Positions 16,972 through 30,602 of a stretch of 64,000 nt of DNA are shown in pieces. Within the stretch, counting starts at the first letter, position 1. Each line of letters starts with the position of its first letter. Under the pieces are notes generated by a model that was given only the letters and a program-made list of their open reading frames with translations, was not told the DNA's origin and searched no databases. This DNA comes from Thermomonas sp. (lineage in GTDB: Bacteria; Pseudomonadota; Gammaproteobacteria; Xanthomonadales; Xanthomonadaceae): NCBI RefSeq assembly GCF_029945965.1, contig NZ_JAQSDO010000015.1, forward strand, positions 995,952-1,059,951. The letters run 5' to 3'. A program made the translations under genes and the position numbers.

Positions 16972-17289
16972 ATGCAAATCCAAGTCAATACAGACGACCA
17001 CATTGAAGGACGCGAGGCTCTCCTAGCTCGCGTTGAAGCAACGGTGGCGAGTTCTCTCGACCGCTTCAGTGCGCATATCACCCGGCTCGAGATACACCTC
17101 AGCGACGAGAACGGCGACAAGAGTGGCCAGAACGACAAACGCTGCATGATGGAAGCCCGCCTTCAGGGGCAGCAGCCCACCGCAGTGACGTGCGCGGCGG
17201 CGACCCTGGATCAGGCGATCGCCGGAGCAACAAACAAGTTGAAAAGATCGCTCGATGACACGCTGGAGCAGCCAGGAAGGCACCACTAG
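16972..17289 (+). CDS. Ribosome hibernation/HPF-RaiA-like protein
   Basis: The 105-residue product MQIQVNTDDHIEGREALLAR, then RFSAHITRLEIHLSDENGDK and a C-terminal helix (TLDQAIAGATNKLKRSLDD), has the beta-alpha-beta-beta-beta-alpha plan of S30AE proteins. These bind the 30S decoding centre and silence or protect ribosomes in stationary phase or stress. The ATG at 16972 has AGGAAG 4-5 bases before it; ATGs at 16957 and 16897 are also in frame but have poorer sites. It lacks the long C-terminal dimerisation domain. It opens a group of stress-type genes (STAS, GNAT) ahead of phosphoketolase. Confidence 0.78.
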   Translation: MQIQVNTDDHIEGREALLARVEATVASSLDRFSAHITRLEIHLSDENGDKSGQNDKRCMMEARLQGQQPTAVTCAAATLDQAIAGATNKLKRSLDDTLEQPGRHH

Positions 17290-17369
17290 TCGTTGCAACG
17301 CCGATCAGGAAAAACCGCACAGCGCTTTCGACGTCGAGGGCGATGCGGGATATGAGAGGGAGAACCGCC

Positions 17370-18116
17370 ATGCTTGAACGGCTGGAAAATCTTCCCGCCG
17401 GAATCGAGGGTCTGAGAGCTGTCGGGAAGGTCACCAAGGAGGACTACGAAAACGTCTTCGAACCCATGCTGGACGACGCCCGCCGCGATGGTCGTCGTAT
17501 CCGTTTCCTGTACCAGTTGGGAACGGAATTCGACGGGTACACTCCGAGCGCCGCGTGGGAAGACGCAAAGCTTGGCCTGCGTTCGATGCGACTCTTCGAC
17601 GGCTGCGCCATCGTGAGTGACGTTGCCTGGATTCGCGAGTCCGCGCGGCTGGTCGGGTTCATCCTGCCTTGCCCTGTCCAGGTTTTCAGCAACGAAGATC
17701 TCGAAAAAGCGATCCAATGGCTTGCCACGCTCCCCGAAGGCGCTGCCACGTCGCACAGGCTACTTCTGGAATCCGGGGTTATCGTCGTCGACGTCAGCGC
17801 CCCGCTACGCGCAACCGATTTCGATGCCATCGCGCTCACCGCCGACACCTGGATCGAGGCCCATGGGAGCCTGCATGGAATCGTCATCCACGCTCGCGAG
17901 TTTCCGGGCTGGCAAAACTTGGGCGGCGTCTTCAGGCACATGCGTTTCATCAGGAATCACCAACAGAAGGTCGCCCGGGTTGCCGTGGCAACAGATGGCA
18001 AGTTGGCGAGCTTGGCACCGCGCATTGCCGAGCATTTCGTGAAGGCCGAGCTGAAAGCATTTCCTTACGATGCACTTGAGGACGCAATTGCGTGGGCGCG
18101 GGATTCGTCCGGATGA
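17370..18116 (+). CDS. Tandem SpoIIAA/STAS-like protein (two domains)
   Basis: About 248 residues form two copies of a SpoIIAA-like fold. Copy 1 runs from LENLPAGIEGLRAVGKVTKE to about residue 125 (VFSNEDLEKAIQWLATL). Copy 2 runs from about 140 (GVIVVDVSAPLRATDFDAIA) to LKAFPYDALEDAIAWARDSS. Each ends in the typical xFxxxxLExAIxWL helix. Such proteins are thought to bind lipids or act as protein switches, and no enzymatic role is known. The ATG at 17370 is preferred to 17343. It sits between the HPF-like gene and the acetyltransferase. Two fused copies in one chain are less usual than single-domain forms. Confidence 0.75.
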   Translation: MLERLENLPAGIEGLRAVGKVTKEDYENVFEPMLDDARRDGRRIRFLYQLGTEFDGYTPSAAWEDAKLGLRSMRLFDGCAIVSDVAWIRESARLVGFILPCPVQVFSNEDLEKAIQWLATLPEGAATSHRLLLESGVIVVDVSAPLRATDFDAIALTADTWIEAHGSLHGIVIHAREFPGWQNLGGVFRHMRFIRNHQQKVARVAVATDGKLASLAPRIAEHFVKAELKAFPYDALEDAIAWARDSSG

Positions 18117-18221
18117 ACCGGAGTCGGTGCTGCTTTGATTTGGTGCGCTACCGAACGGACAGCGTGTCGAACCAAGTGCATTCTTCCAGAAGAAATCATC
18201 TCGATGAAGGCAGGAACAGCT

Positions 18222-18830
18222 ATGGCCAGTGATATTCAGGATGCATCAACGGTTGGCGGGAGTGTCGCATCGCCCCTCGCGGGATCGATCAATCCGATTC
18301 TTGACGACATGCAATGGACCGAGACCTTGCGCGATGGCACGACGGTTCTGATTCGCGCGATAAGAGACGACGATGCGGAAATTGAACGACGTTTCATCGA
18401 GCAATTGTCACCGCAGTCCAGGCGCTATCGCTTTCTCGGGTCGATCAAGAGTCCGGATTCCAAACTACTCAGGCAATTCACACATGTGAACCATGTGAGC
18501 GAAATCGCGTTCGTTGCCCTGATCTCCGATGGTGCCGCTGAGCGCGAGATCGGCGTGAGTCGCTATTACGCAAGCAGTGATGGCGTGAGCTGCGAATGCG
18601 CTGTTGCAGTCAGCGACGACTGGCACAACCGCGGGCTCGGGACATTGCTCATGAACCACCTGATCGATGTCGCGCGCCAGCACGGTATCTCGCACATGTA
18701 CTCGATGGATGCGCTGAATAATCAGGCGATGCGCGAACTCGCCGAACATCTCGGATTTGTGCGCTCTCAGGATCCAGACGATGCGACGCAGGTGCTGCAC
18801 ACCCTGGATCTGAACGCACCGACCGTGTAG
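18222..18830 (+). CDS. GNAT-family N-acetyltransferase
   Basis: A 202-residue single GNAT domain. It opens WTETLRDGTTVLIRAIRDDD, followed by FIEQLSPQSRRYRF and the acetyl-CoA-binding motif A region VAVSDDWHNRGLGTLLMNHL; the end reads NQAMRELAEHLGFV. The pattern resembles the acetyltransferase domain of protein-acetylating enzymes (Pat/AcuA type), which would fit beside acetyl-phosphate metabolism, but small-molecule targets are equally possible. The ATG at 18222 has AGGAAC just upstream; ATG at 18204 is the alternative. No cyclic-nucleotide domain is attached. Confidence 0.82.
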   Translation: MASDIQDASTVGGSVASPLAGSINPILDDMQWTETLRDGTTVLIRAIRDDDAEIERRFIEQLSPQSRRYRFLGSIKSPDSKLLRQFTHVNHVSEIAFVALISDGAAEREIGVSRYYASSDGVSCECAVAVSDDWHNRGLGTLLMNHLIDVARQHGISHMYSMDALNNQAMRELAEHLGFVRSQDPDDATQVLHTLDLNAPTV

Positions 18831-19619
18831 CTGCGTTCGGCGCCCGTCGGTGCTTCATGACCGCACCAGCCGGCGCCGGTGCGTGCTATCGCATCGATTT
18901 CGTCGCCTGCGCGACTGCGCCCAATCGCTGAACATTTCGTCTCAACGTTCGGTAGCAGACAGACACAATCGCGTCCGTCGGTCACGATCAAGTTGAAGGA
19001 TCTTGCTGCTGCGCCATACGGATATGGCCAAAGATGGATCTCGCGATTGGCCGCAAGAATGCGGCCTCCTTGCGAGCTGGAAGCTGGATACATTGGCTGG
19101 GAGCCACGAAATGCAGGATCAATGGACGTACCGCTCAGGCTTTCAGCCCACTGCCGGCAAGCCAATCGAGTTCAGGCTCGAAGACTTCGGGAAGCCGAGG
19201 TCTGGAATCTTCACCGACGACGTTTTCCACTCGCGTTGCGCCAACTCCGGCCAGAGCCGCGTGGGATCCTGGCATAGCCCGAACGGTGCTCCATCGGCAT
19301 CGCCAATGGGAGAGACGACATCCGGGGGTAGCCCGTTCTCCCGGATCGTCTCGCGAATGAAAAGCCTCATTTCACGGAGCCACGGCCCCGATCACACGAT
19401 GTCTACGCACCATCAGTCCAGAATGGCCGCCATGGCCGCAACCCCATGGTCGGCGACCAATGTGGTTGTGCGCGATATCCACAGCAATCAGATGTCGTCC
19501 TGAGGCAATGAAGCGCTCGATATGCACCATGAGCGTCCTGCGCGAAGACAGATCTGGAGCGCCAAGTGCAGCCGGATCAAGTCCGAGATGACCATGACGT
19601 GACTCGTACGGAGTTATCC
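18831..19619. other. Non-coding or decayed 0.8-kb stretch
   Basis: No convincing gene. Frames of 100-160 codons exist on both strands but have no recognisable motif, no ribosome site and mixed codon use. One plus-strand phrase near 18925 (PIAEHFV) echoes the end of the STAS protein (RIAEHFV), which might mark a lost relative; this is too short to trust. The state of the neighbouring ackA remnant suggests that genes have been lost here. Confidence 0.5.
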
Positions 19620-19974
19620 ATGACGCGCCCTAGCCCGCTTGTCCTCATGATCAACGAGGGGTCGTCGAGCATCAAGTTCGCGCTGTTTGAAGCATTGCTC
19701 CCGATCCCGCGCCGCTACGAAGCCATGGGCGTGCGAGAGGCTGGATGTACAAGCGGCCGAGGCGGTGACGCTGTCGTCAGGGCCCGCATTTGCACAGGGC
19801 TGGAATTTTTTTGGCGCTGAGCTTGTCCAGGACAAGTACGCAGCAAATTGCAGATGTCATATCGATTGCGGCAAGCACAGTTGATGTCCGCGTCATTCGC
19901 ACCGATGAAGAATTCATGGTCACGAAGCCCGTCATTCGCATCCTCGGGATCGACCCACACGGAGATCGCTTGCC

Positions 19975-19993
<19 letters not shown>
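19620..19993 (+). pseudogene. ackA: Acetate kinase remnant (both ends kept, middle deleted)
   Basis: The ATG at 19620 has a ribosome site (GGAG) and begins with LVLMINEGSSSIKFALFE, the phosphate-binding N-terminus of acetate kinases (usually NCGSSSxKF). After about 35 codons the likeness is lost. In another frame [20 protein letters not shown] matches the family's very C-terminus. A full gene is about 1.2 kb, whereas only 0.37 kb is left, so some two thirds are deleted and the frames no longer agree. The end overlaps the phosphoketolase start. An intact AckA would turn the acetyl-phosphate made by the next gene into acetate and ATP. Confidence 0.7.
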
Positions 19994-24213
<4,220 letters not shown>

Positions 24214-24224
<11 letters not shown>

Positions 24225-24552
24225 ACGGAAACCCGTCCCGCCGAATGAGGAGACGCATCTCGACAGCGAGCTAAGCCGGAAGATCGCGCGCAAGCTGAGG
24301 GTGCAGCGTGAAGGCAAACCCGGGGTCTGGTCCGGGCTTGGGATGTTCGGGCTTGTCGGTTGGTCGGTGGCAGTCCCAACGATTCTCGGTGCGTTGGTCG
24401 GCATGTGGTGGGATCACCACCATCCCGGCACGCATTCATGGACGCTTGCACTGCTGATGGCGGGTCTTGTCATTGGTTGCGCCAACGCCTGGCACTGGAT
24501 ATCGCAAGAGGACAAGGCCATGCATGAACAACCGGAGGACCGCGATGACTGA
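24214..24552 (+). CDS. atpQ: N-ATPase AtpQ (AtpI-like membrane protein)
   Basis: A 112-residue protein with a charged N-terminus (about 45 residues) and two membrane helices (GLVGWSVAVPTILGALVGMWW and SWTLALLMAGLVIGCANAW). This is the AtpI/AtpQ form found only in N-ATPase operons in this position; it is thought to help c-ring assembly. It overlaps atpR by 8 bases. Confidence 0.85.
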
Positions 24553-24853
24553 AGCCATGTATCTGGTGCTTGCCGTGCTTGCAGGTGTAGTTCTCGGCGC
24601 GTTCTTTTTTGGCGGCCTATGGTGGACGGTCAACCGGAGCATGGTTTCACCGCAGCCGGCGCTGTTGATACTTGTCAGCTTCCTGTTGCGATCTGTCGTG
24701 GCAGTGGGCGGCTTCTACCTTGCCCTGCAAGGCGGATGGCAGCCTCTGCTGGCATGCATGGGCGGGTTCCTCGTAGCACGCGCATTGCTGACGCGGATCA
24801 TCGGTAAACACACTCCAGAGACCGCCAGCGAACCCTTGCGAATTTCGCCATGA
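24545..24853 (+). CDS. atpR: N-ATPase AtpR membrane protein
   Basis: A 102-residue protein with three membrane helices (LVLAVLAGVVLGAFFFGGLW, LLILVSFLLRSVVAVGGFYL and LLACMGGFLVARALLTRII). AtpR occurs only in N-ATPase operons; conserved arginines within helices 2 and 3 (LLRSV, ARALLTR) have been proposed to meet the rotor-ring carboxylates. The true start is the ATG at 24545, overlapping atpQ; a longer frame from 24467 is a shadow. It overlaps atpB by 4 bases. Confidence 0.85.
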   Translation: MTEAMYLVLAVLAGVVLGAFFFGGLWWTVNRSMVSPQPALLILVSFLLRSVVAVGGFYLALQGGWQPLLACMGGFLVARALLTRIIGKHTPETASEPLRISP

Positions 24854-25557
24854 ACTTGACCTCTGACCAAAGTATTTTCTGGCACTACGGCTTTGTAGTA
24901 CTCAATGGCACGATCGTCACGACGTGGGTGCTCATGCTGGTGTTGGCGCTTGGCTCCAAGCTCATCACGCGCAAGCTGACGACCGACGGCGAAACATCGC
25001 GCTGGCAAGCCGCGCTGGAAATCATCGTCACCGGAATCAATACGCAAATCCAGGAAGTGGGCCTGAGCCATCCAGAACGCTATCTGGGTTTTATTGGCAC
25101 CTTGTTCCTGTTTGTCGCCACGGCCAGTTTGTGCACCGTGATTCCCGGCTACACACCGCCGACAGGTTCACTTTCCACTACTGCCGCACTGGCGCTGTGC
25201 GTGTTCGTCGCGGTGCCGCTGTTCGGCATGCGCGAGCAGGGCTTCCTTGGTTATCTGAAGACCTATGTCGAGCCCACACCAATCATGCTGCCCTTCAACA
25301 TCATCAGCGAGGTGTCCAGAACACTGGCCCTGGCCGTGCGTTTGTTCGGAAACATGATGAGCGGCACGATGATCATCGCCATCCTGCTCACGATCACGCC
25401 ATTTCTGTTTCCGATCGTGATGACTGCGCTTGGCCTGCTCACCGGCATGGTCCAGGCGTACATCTTCAGCATTCTGGCAGCCGTCTACATCGCTGCTGCC
25501 ACTGTTGTGCGCACAATCAAACCACCCCGGCCAGTGCGCTCCTTACCCATTCATTGA
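24850..25557 (+). CDS. atpB: N-ATPase subunit a
   Basis: The 235-residue stator subunit forms the ion half-channels against the c ring. Five to six membrane helices are visible. The essential arginine lies in ISEVSRTLALAVRLFGNMMS, which is the family signature, and the last helices read IVMTALGLLTGMVQAYIFSI. It overlaps atpR by 4 bases. Length is short for subunit a, as usual in N-ATPases. Confidence 0.93.
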   Translation: MNLTSDQSIFWHYGFVVLNGTIVTTWVLMLVLALGSKLITRKLTTDGETSRWQAALEIIVTGINTQIQEVGLSHPERYLGFIGTLFLFVATASLCTVIPGYTPPTGSLSTTAALALCVFVAVPLFGMREQGFLGYLKTYVEPTPIMLPFNIISEVSRTLALAVRLFGNMMSGTMIIAILLTITPFLFPIVMTALGLLTGMVQAYIFSILAAVYIAAATVVRTIKPPRPVRSLPIH

Positions 25558-25584
25558 AAGCGCAATACCCCTAAAGGATTCTCC

Positions 25585-25866
25585 ATGGACAGCAGCGCGC
25601 TCATCGCATTGGTCTCGATCATCACGGCCGGATTGACAACCGGCTTCGGTTGCATGGGTCCCGCGCTTGGCGAAGGCAGGGCCGTCGCGGCCGCCATGAC
25701 ATCGCTCGCGCAGCAGCCCGATGCGTCCGCGACGATCACCCGAACCTTGTTCGTCGGCTTGGCGATGATCGAGTCAACCGCGATCTACTGCTTTGTCGTG
25801 TCGATGATCCTCATCTTCGCCAACCCCTTCTGGGCCCACTTCATTACCGCCGCCGGGGGCAAATAA
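25585..25866 (+). CDS. atpE: N-ATPase subunit c (rotor ring) with two membrane carboxylates
   Basis: The 93-residue hairpin has helix 1 with GPALGEGRAVAAAM (Glu30) and helix 2 with GLAMIESTAIYCFV (Glu63, Ser64, Thr65). Ordinary c subunits have one carboxylate, in helix 2; here each hairpin has two. The helix-2 Glu-Ser-Thr is the group that in Na+-type rotors helps bind sodium, and the GEG and IEST pair is typical of N-ATPases. A clear ribosome site precedes the ATG. Whether Na+ or H+ is carried is not decided by the motif. Confidence 0.93.
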   Translation: MDSSALIALVSIITAGLTTGFGCMGPALGEGRAVAAAMTSLAQQPDASATITRTLFVGLAMIESTAIYCFVVSMILIFANPFWAHFITAAGGK

Positions 25867-25869
25867 GCC

Positions 25870-26712
25870 ATGCTCATCGACTGGTTCACCGTAGTGGCCC
25901 AGGCGCTGAATTTCCTGATCCTGGTGTGGCTGCTAAAGCGTTTTCTGTATCGCCCCATCCTCAATGCCATCGATGTGCGCGAGAAGCGGATTGCTACGGA
26001 AGTCGCCGATGCCAACACCAGGAAAGCGGAGGCGCAACAGGCGCGCGACGAGTTCGAAGGCAAGAACAAGGTCTTCGACGAACAACGTAGCGCACTGCTG
26101 AATAAAGCGACGGAAGAGGCCAACATCGAACGCGAACGGCTGCTCGCCGAAGCGCGCAAGTCTGTTGAAGCCTTGACTGAAGCGCAGCGCGCGGCGTTAC
26201 AGGCCGATGCGGGCAAGCTCAATCAGGCGCTTCGTAACCGTGTTCAGCAGGAGGTCTTCGCGATCACGCGAAAGGCTCTCGGTGATCTGGCTTCGACAAG
26301 TCTGGAAGAACGGCTGGCAGACGTTTTCGTGCAGCGGCTCGCTACACTGGATGACGATACGAAGAAGACCCTCGCCCATGCGATTTCAAGCTCGTCGGAT
26401 GGTGCGGTCATAAGTAGTGCCTTTAATCTTCCCGCTGCGCAGCAGGCAACCATCCAGAAGGCACTGGACGCCACCTTCGCGACTGACGTAAGCGTCCGAT
26501 TCAAAACGAATCCGGAATTCATCAGCGGCATCGAACTCACGGCCGGCGGGCAAAAACTCGGCTGGACGATAAGTGAATACCTGGCGTCGTTGAACAAGAG
26601 TGTCGATGACGTGTTGGCGCAGCCGCCTTCGTCGCCGACACCTGCACCTGCACCCGCTCCGGCCCAGCCCAAATCCGCACCCGCGCCAGCGCCCGCCGCC
26701 AAGGCCCCATGA
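25870..26712 (+). CDS. atpF: N-ATPase subunit b, long form with delta-like end
   Basis: A 280-residue peripheral-stalk subunit. One N-terminal membrane helix ([20 protein letters not shown]) is followed by a long charged coiled coil to about residue 150. It continues with an OSCP/delta-like region ([20 protein letters not shown]) and a Pro/Ala repeat tail (about residues 258-280). The operon has no atpH (delta), and this extension is taken to do its job. It overlaps atpA by 4 bases. Normal b subunits have about 156 residues. Confidence 0.9.
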   Translation: MLIDWFTVVAQALNFLILVWLLKRFLYRPILNAIDVREKRIATEVADANTRKAEAQQARDEFEGKNKVFDEQRSALLNKATEEANIERERLLAEARKSVEALTEAQRAALQADAGKLNQALRNRVQQEVFAITRKALGDLASTSLEERLADVFVQRLATLDDDTKKTLAHAISSSSDGAVISSAFNLPAAQQATIQKALDATFATDVSVRFKTNPEFISGIELTAGGQKLGWTISEYLASLNKSVDDVLAQPPSSPTPAPAPAPAQPKSAPAPAPAAKAP

Positions 26713-28262
26713 GTACGACACCGGAAACCATGCAGCGCGTGTTTGATCGCGCTTTCGATGGCATGGGCCAAGCCCGCGCCACGTTCACGCCGTCGCTGAC
26801 ATTGCGCGAGGTGGGTTTTGTCACGCGCGTTTCCACCGGCATCGCGATTGTGTCGGGGCTTCCCGGCGTGGGATATGAGGAACTGGTGCAATTTCCGGGT
26901 GGGCTGCTTGGCATCGCATTCAACATCGATGAAGACGAAATCGGCGTGATCCTGTTAGGCGACTACCAAGCCCTGCACACCGGCGATGAGGTCGAGCGCA
27001 CCGGACGGGTGATGGATGTGGCGGTCGGTGAGGCATTACTGGGTCGTGTCATCGATCCACTGGGCCACCCGCTCGACGGCAAAGGTGTGCCAGCCACGAG
27101 TCAGCGCTTGCCCGTCGAGCGTACGGCACCGGCGATCATGGATCGTGCCCCGGTATCGGTGCCCTTGCAAACCGGGCTGAAGGTCATCGATGCGCTGATT
27201 CCGATCGGACGCGGCCAACGCGAATTGATCCTCGGCGATCGACAGACTGGCAAGACGGCAATCGCCATCGATGCCATCCTCAACCAGCGCGGCCAGAACG
27301 TGATTTGCGTCTATTGCGCGATCGGCCAACGCGCCTCCGCCGTCGCCAAGGTGGTGGCCACGCTGCGTGAGAAGGGAGCCATGGATTACACCGTGGTGGT
27401 GGTCGCCGAAGGCAACGACGCACCAGGCCTGCTCTACATCACGCCATATGCCGCGACCAGCATTTCCGAATATTTCATGGAGAAGGGACGTGACGTGCTG
27501 GTCGTGTACGACGACCTGACGCAACACGCGCGCGCCTATCGCGAGCTCTCCCTGCTGCTGCGTCGGCCGCCCGGCCGCGAGGCATTCCCCGGCGACATTT
27601 TCTACATCCACTCGCGCATGCTGGAACGGGCGACGCATCTGGACGAGGAACGCGGCAATGGTTCGCTTACCGCGCTACCGATCATAGAAACCCAGGCGCA
27701 GGACATTTCCGCCTATATTCCGACCAATCTCATTTCGATCACCGACGGTCAAATTTATCTCTCCCCCACGCTGTTTGATCTTGGCGTGCTGCCGGCGGTC
27801 GATGTCGGCAAGTCTGTCTCACGGGTGGGCGGCGCAGCGCAGCGAGCCGCCTATCGGGCAGTCGCTGGCAACATCAAGCTGGCCTATGCGCAGTTCGAGG
27901 AGTTGGAATCATTCGCCAAGTTCGGCACCCGCCTGGATGCATCCACGCGCCAGTCGATCGACCACGGGCTACGTATTCGCGCATACCTCATTCAGCCTGA
28001 ATCCCAGCCGATATCGCTAGTCGAGCAGATCATCGTGCTGCTGGCATTGACAGCAGGGCTGCTGGACGCGGTGGCTATCGACAAGGTAGACGAAGCGGAA
28101 CAGGCGCTACGCAAGGCGACGATAGAGATTCCGGCAGACGCCATCGAACGGCTCTCATCAGCCGAAAAATTGAGCGATGCCGACCGACAGTGCATCGTGG
28201 ATGTCGCGACGCGGGCACTCACCCCATTCCACGCTCCGCCGGAAGCAGCGCCTCCCAAATGA
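26709..28262 (+). CDS. atpA: N-ATPase subunit alpha
   Basis: The 517-residue alpha subunit carries the non-catalytic nucleotide site. [16 protein letters not shown] (Walker A), [40 protein letters not shown] and the GRVGGAAQ-like [13 protein letters not shown] are present. It overlaps atpF and atpG by 4 bases each. The N-terminal region is shorter and unlike the housekeeping alpha, as usual in N-ATPases. Confidence 0.95.
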   Translation: MSTTPETMQRVFDRAFDGMGQARATFTPSLTLREVGFVTRVSTGIAIVSGLPGVGYEELVQFPGGLLGIAFNIDEDEIGVILLGDYQALHTGDEVERTGRVMDVAVGEALLGRVIDPLGHPLDGKGVPATSQRLPVERTAPAIMDRAPVSVPLQTGLKVIDALIPIGRGQRELILGDRQTGKTAIAIDAILNQRGQNVICVYCAIGQRASAVAKVVATLREKGAMDYTVVVVAEGNDAPGLLYITPYAATSISEYFMEKGRDVLVVYDDLTQHARAYRELSLLLRRPPGREAFPGDIFYIHSRMLERATHLDEERGNGSLTALPIIETQAQDISAYIPTNLISITDGQIYLSPTLFDLGVLPAVDVGKSVSRVGGAAQRAAYRAVAGNIKLAYAQFEELESFAKFGTRLDASTRQSIDHGLRIRAYLIQPESQPISLVEQIIVLLALTAGLLDAVAIDKVDEAEQALRKATIEIPADAIERLSSAEKLSDADRQCIVDVATRALTPFHAPPEAAPPK

Positions 28263-29152
28263 GCGGAGACCTGCAAAGCCTGCGTCGCAAGATCAATGGC
28301 GCGCGCGACCTACAAGGCGTCGTGCAATCAATGAAGGCGTTGGCCGCCTCCAGCATCGGCCAGTACGAAAAAGCCGTTCAATCCCTGGATGACTACCGCC
28401 GCACCGTGGAACTCGGCTTGGCCGTGTCGTTGCGCGGGGGCTTTACAGCGCCATTGCCGGTGGATAAAAAGTTGGTGGACAAACCCATCGGCGCGATTGT
28501 CCTTGGCTCGGACCAGGGCCTTGTCGGTGGATTCAACGAGGTGTTGTCGGATTTCGTATCGCGTACGCTCACGGCGCTGCCCGGCAAGATCAAAAAAATA
28601 TGGGCGGTGGGCGGCCGTATCCAGTTGCTGCTGACGGATATCGAGCCAGCGCACACCGTCGCATTGTCCGTTCCCACCTCCGTGCATGGCATAACGTCAC
28701 TCGTCGGCCAGCTGCTCATCGACATCCAGGCGGCCCGCGAACGCGGTGAGGTTGAAGACATCCATGTCTTCTACAACCATCCCAAATCAGGTGCCGTCTA
28801 CGAACCGATGAGCCGGCAATTGCTGCCACTGGATCGGAAGTGGGGCAGCGCTTTCGCAGCGCTCAACTGGCCGAGCAACAATGTGCCGCAAATCATCGGA
28901 CCCGCTGCTCCGGCGCTGCAGGCATTCATCCGGGAATACCTGTTCGTCGTTCTTTTTCAGGCCTGCGCGGAATCGCTTGCCAGCGAAAACGGCAGCCGTC
29001 TGGCGGCGATGCAACGGGCCGAAAAAAACATCCAGGGCATGCTGGAAACATTGAATGGCACCTTCCACCGCATTCGACAGGAGTCCATCGACGAGGAGTT
29101 GTTCGATGTTATCGCCGGTTACGAAGCGCTGGCGGGGAAGTCGTCGCAGTGA
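28259..29152 (+). CDS. atpG: N-ATPase subunit gamma
   Basis: The 297-residue central-shaft subunit starts at the ATG at 28259, which overlaps the atpA stop as ATGA; an earlier in-frame ATG lies inside atpA and is rejected. [20 protein letters not shown] and the C-terminal coiled coil ([37 protein letters not shown]) mark the family. The middle domain is more diverged than in housekeeping gamma. It is the last gene of the atpDCQRBEFAG operon. Confidence 0.92.
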   Translation: MSGDLQSLRRKINGARDLQGVVQSMKALAASSIGQYEKAVQSLDDYRRTVELGLAVSLRGGFTAPLPVDKKLVDKPIGAIVLGSDQGLVGGFNEVLSDFVSRTLTALPGKIKKIWAVGGRIQLLLTDIEPAHTVALSVPTSVHGITSLVGQLLIDIQAARERGEVEDIHVFYNHPKSGAVYEPMSRQLLPLDRKWGSAFAALNWPSNNVPQIIGPAAPALQAFIREYLFVVLFQACAESLASENGSRLAAMQRAEKNIQGMLETLNGTFHRIRQESIDEELFDVIAGYEALAGKSSQ

Positions 29153-29167
29153 TTAGTCCGCCGCTGA

Positions 29168-30257
29168 TCAGAGCCAGCCGCCGCTGAATCCCGCTCGTTT
29201 GAGGCCTCTCACCAGATCAGGGGATTCGCGCATCAGCCGCCACAACAAACCGCTGCGGTAATTTTCGATCATCAACACCATCGGACCCTGGTTGATACCG
29301 AAATGCCAGGGCGAAACCCAACCACAGGCGTCATCCGGCTTGGTGGCGCATGTCGGGTTGATGGTTGTCCTGAAACCATACGGATTGAGATCGTGGAATT
29401 TCAGCTCGTCGATGAAGTAATCGATAGCCGGCAGCACGATTTCCGCTGCGAACGGCAACGAGGCCACGATAGCGGAAGGCGCAATGGTGCCGTCATCAGG
29501 GCCAAAGGGGACTCCCCGCGCACCGTAGCTGAAAAACTGACGCTCCACGCCATCGATCAGCAGCGTGTCGGGACCCGGTCCTTGGCAGGCAGTCAGACCC
29601 CAGCAATTGGCCGAGTAGCCTTTGAATCCGAGCGGATTAGCGATGGCATATTGACGCTGCACATACGTCGCGCGCCGGCTGTTTTCGAAATAGTCGTTGC
29701 TTTTGTCGCGCATGAAGGCGTCCTGGATCCCGCGGAAGTCGATCCAGATCAGCGGAAACTGATGAGTGAACAACGCACCGATATAGCGCATCTGCCAGCG
29801 TACGAATCTCCGCTTCGTCTGCCATCTCTTCGTCAAAGAATCTCGCACAGGTGAGCATGCCAGCCAACAGCAGCGCTGTATCGACGGTGGACAACTCGCA
29901 TTGCCAAGCACGACGACCAGTATGCATATCGAGTAAGTGGTAGTAAAAACCCCGATATCCAGTGGCATCGGGTTCTGGGCCCTGGGCACTCCGGGCAAAG
30001 AACCGCAGCGTGGCTAGCGTACGTTGCACGGCCGCCTCGCGCGATAAAAATCCACGCGAGACCCCCACCGGATAGCAAGCCAGCGCAAATCCCGTGGCGG
30101 CGATACTCGAAGGCCAATCCAGCGGCCGTTTGTCATCAGGCGCCGTCTTGTCGCGAATCAATCCATTGACTGGATTGGCTTCGCTCTCGAAATAGTGAAA
30201 AGCCTTCTTTTGGATGTTCTGCAGCTTTTGATCGGAGCTTCGGGCTGGATTGCTCAT
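29168..30257 (-). pseudogene. Broken glycoamylase-domain (GH144-like) gene
   Basis: The N-terminal 150 codons (LQNIQKKAFHYFESEANPVN, then PSSIAATGFALACYPVGVSR) and, in another frame, the C-terminal 225 codons (THQFPLIWIDFRGIQDAFMR, YVQRQYAIANPLGFKGYSAN, GINQGPMVLMIENYRSGLLW) match the two ends of a glycoamylase-type protein. Such enzymes act on beta-1,2-glucans or related glucans. About 60 residues expected between them are missing at roughly 29800-29830 and the frame changes there. The rest is well kept, so decay is recent. It is convergent with atpG, 15 bases apart. Confidence 0.8.
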
Positions 30258-30602
30258 GGGATGCAGTCAAGCACAAGGTTAGGCGCTGCGCATTCGACGC
30301 TAGTGCCGACAAATGACAAGAGAATTTGAAAGTTCAGTGTAACCCTGCAACCAGGAAGAGCGAATCGTTTGCACTTCGTAGACCTGTCTGCGCTTTGCGA
30401 CCGGCTCCAGCTCACACCAAGCTCACCCTGAGACAGTGATTCTGTGGTTTGTCCGGAACCGCACATAGACATCCGTAAAATGGGGACTATGAGTTGGTAA
30501 TCAGTCGGTTCCACATAGCGGTGATTAATCAAATCCAGTACTGATACCCGGCACCCTCTCCCACGCGTTCGCTAGTAGCGCGTTCCTACTCAAGAGGAAG
30601 CC
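30258..30602. other. Intergenic region upstream of the Crp-type regulator
   Basis: No gene is seen. It is somewhat richer in A and T than its surroundings and must hold the promoter of the Crp-family gene (ribosome site AGAGGAAG just before 30603) and that of the glycoamylase remnant. I see no convincing FNR/CRP palindrome (TTGAT-N4-ATCAA) in it. Confidence 0.5.

Noticed and set aside
18831-19503. Frames of 100-166 codons on both strands between the GNAT gene and the ackA remnant
   Set aside because: No known motif, no ribosome site, and several frames overlap one another; probably chance frames in GC-rich or decayed DNA.
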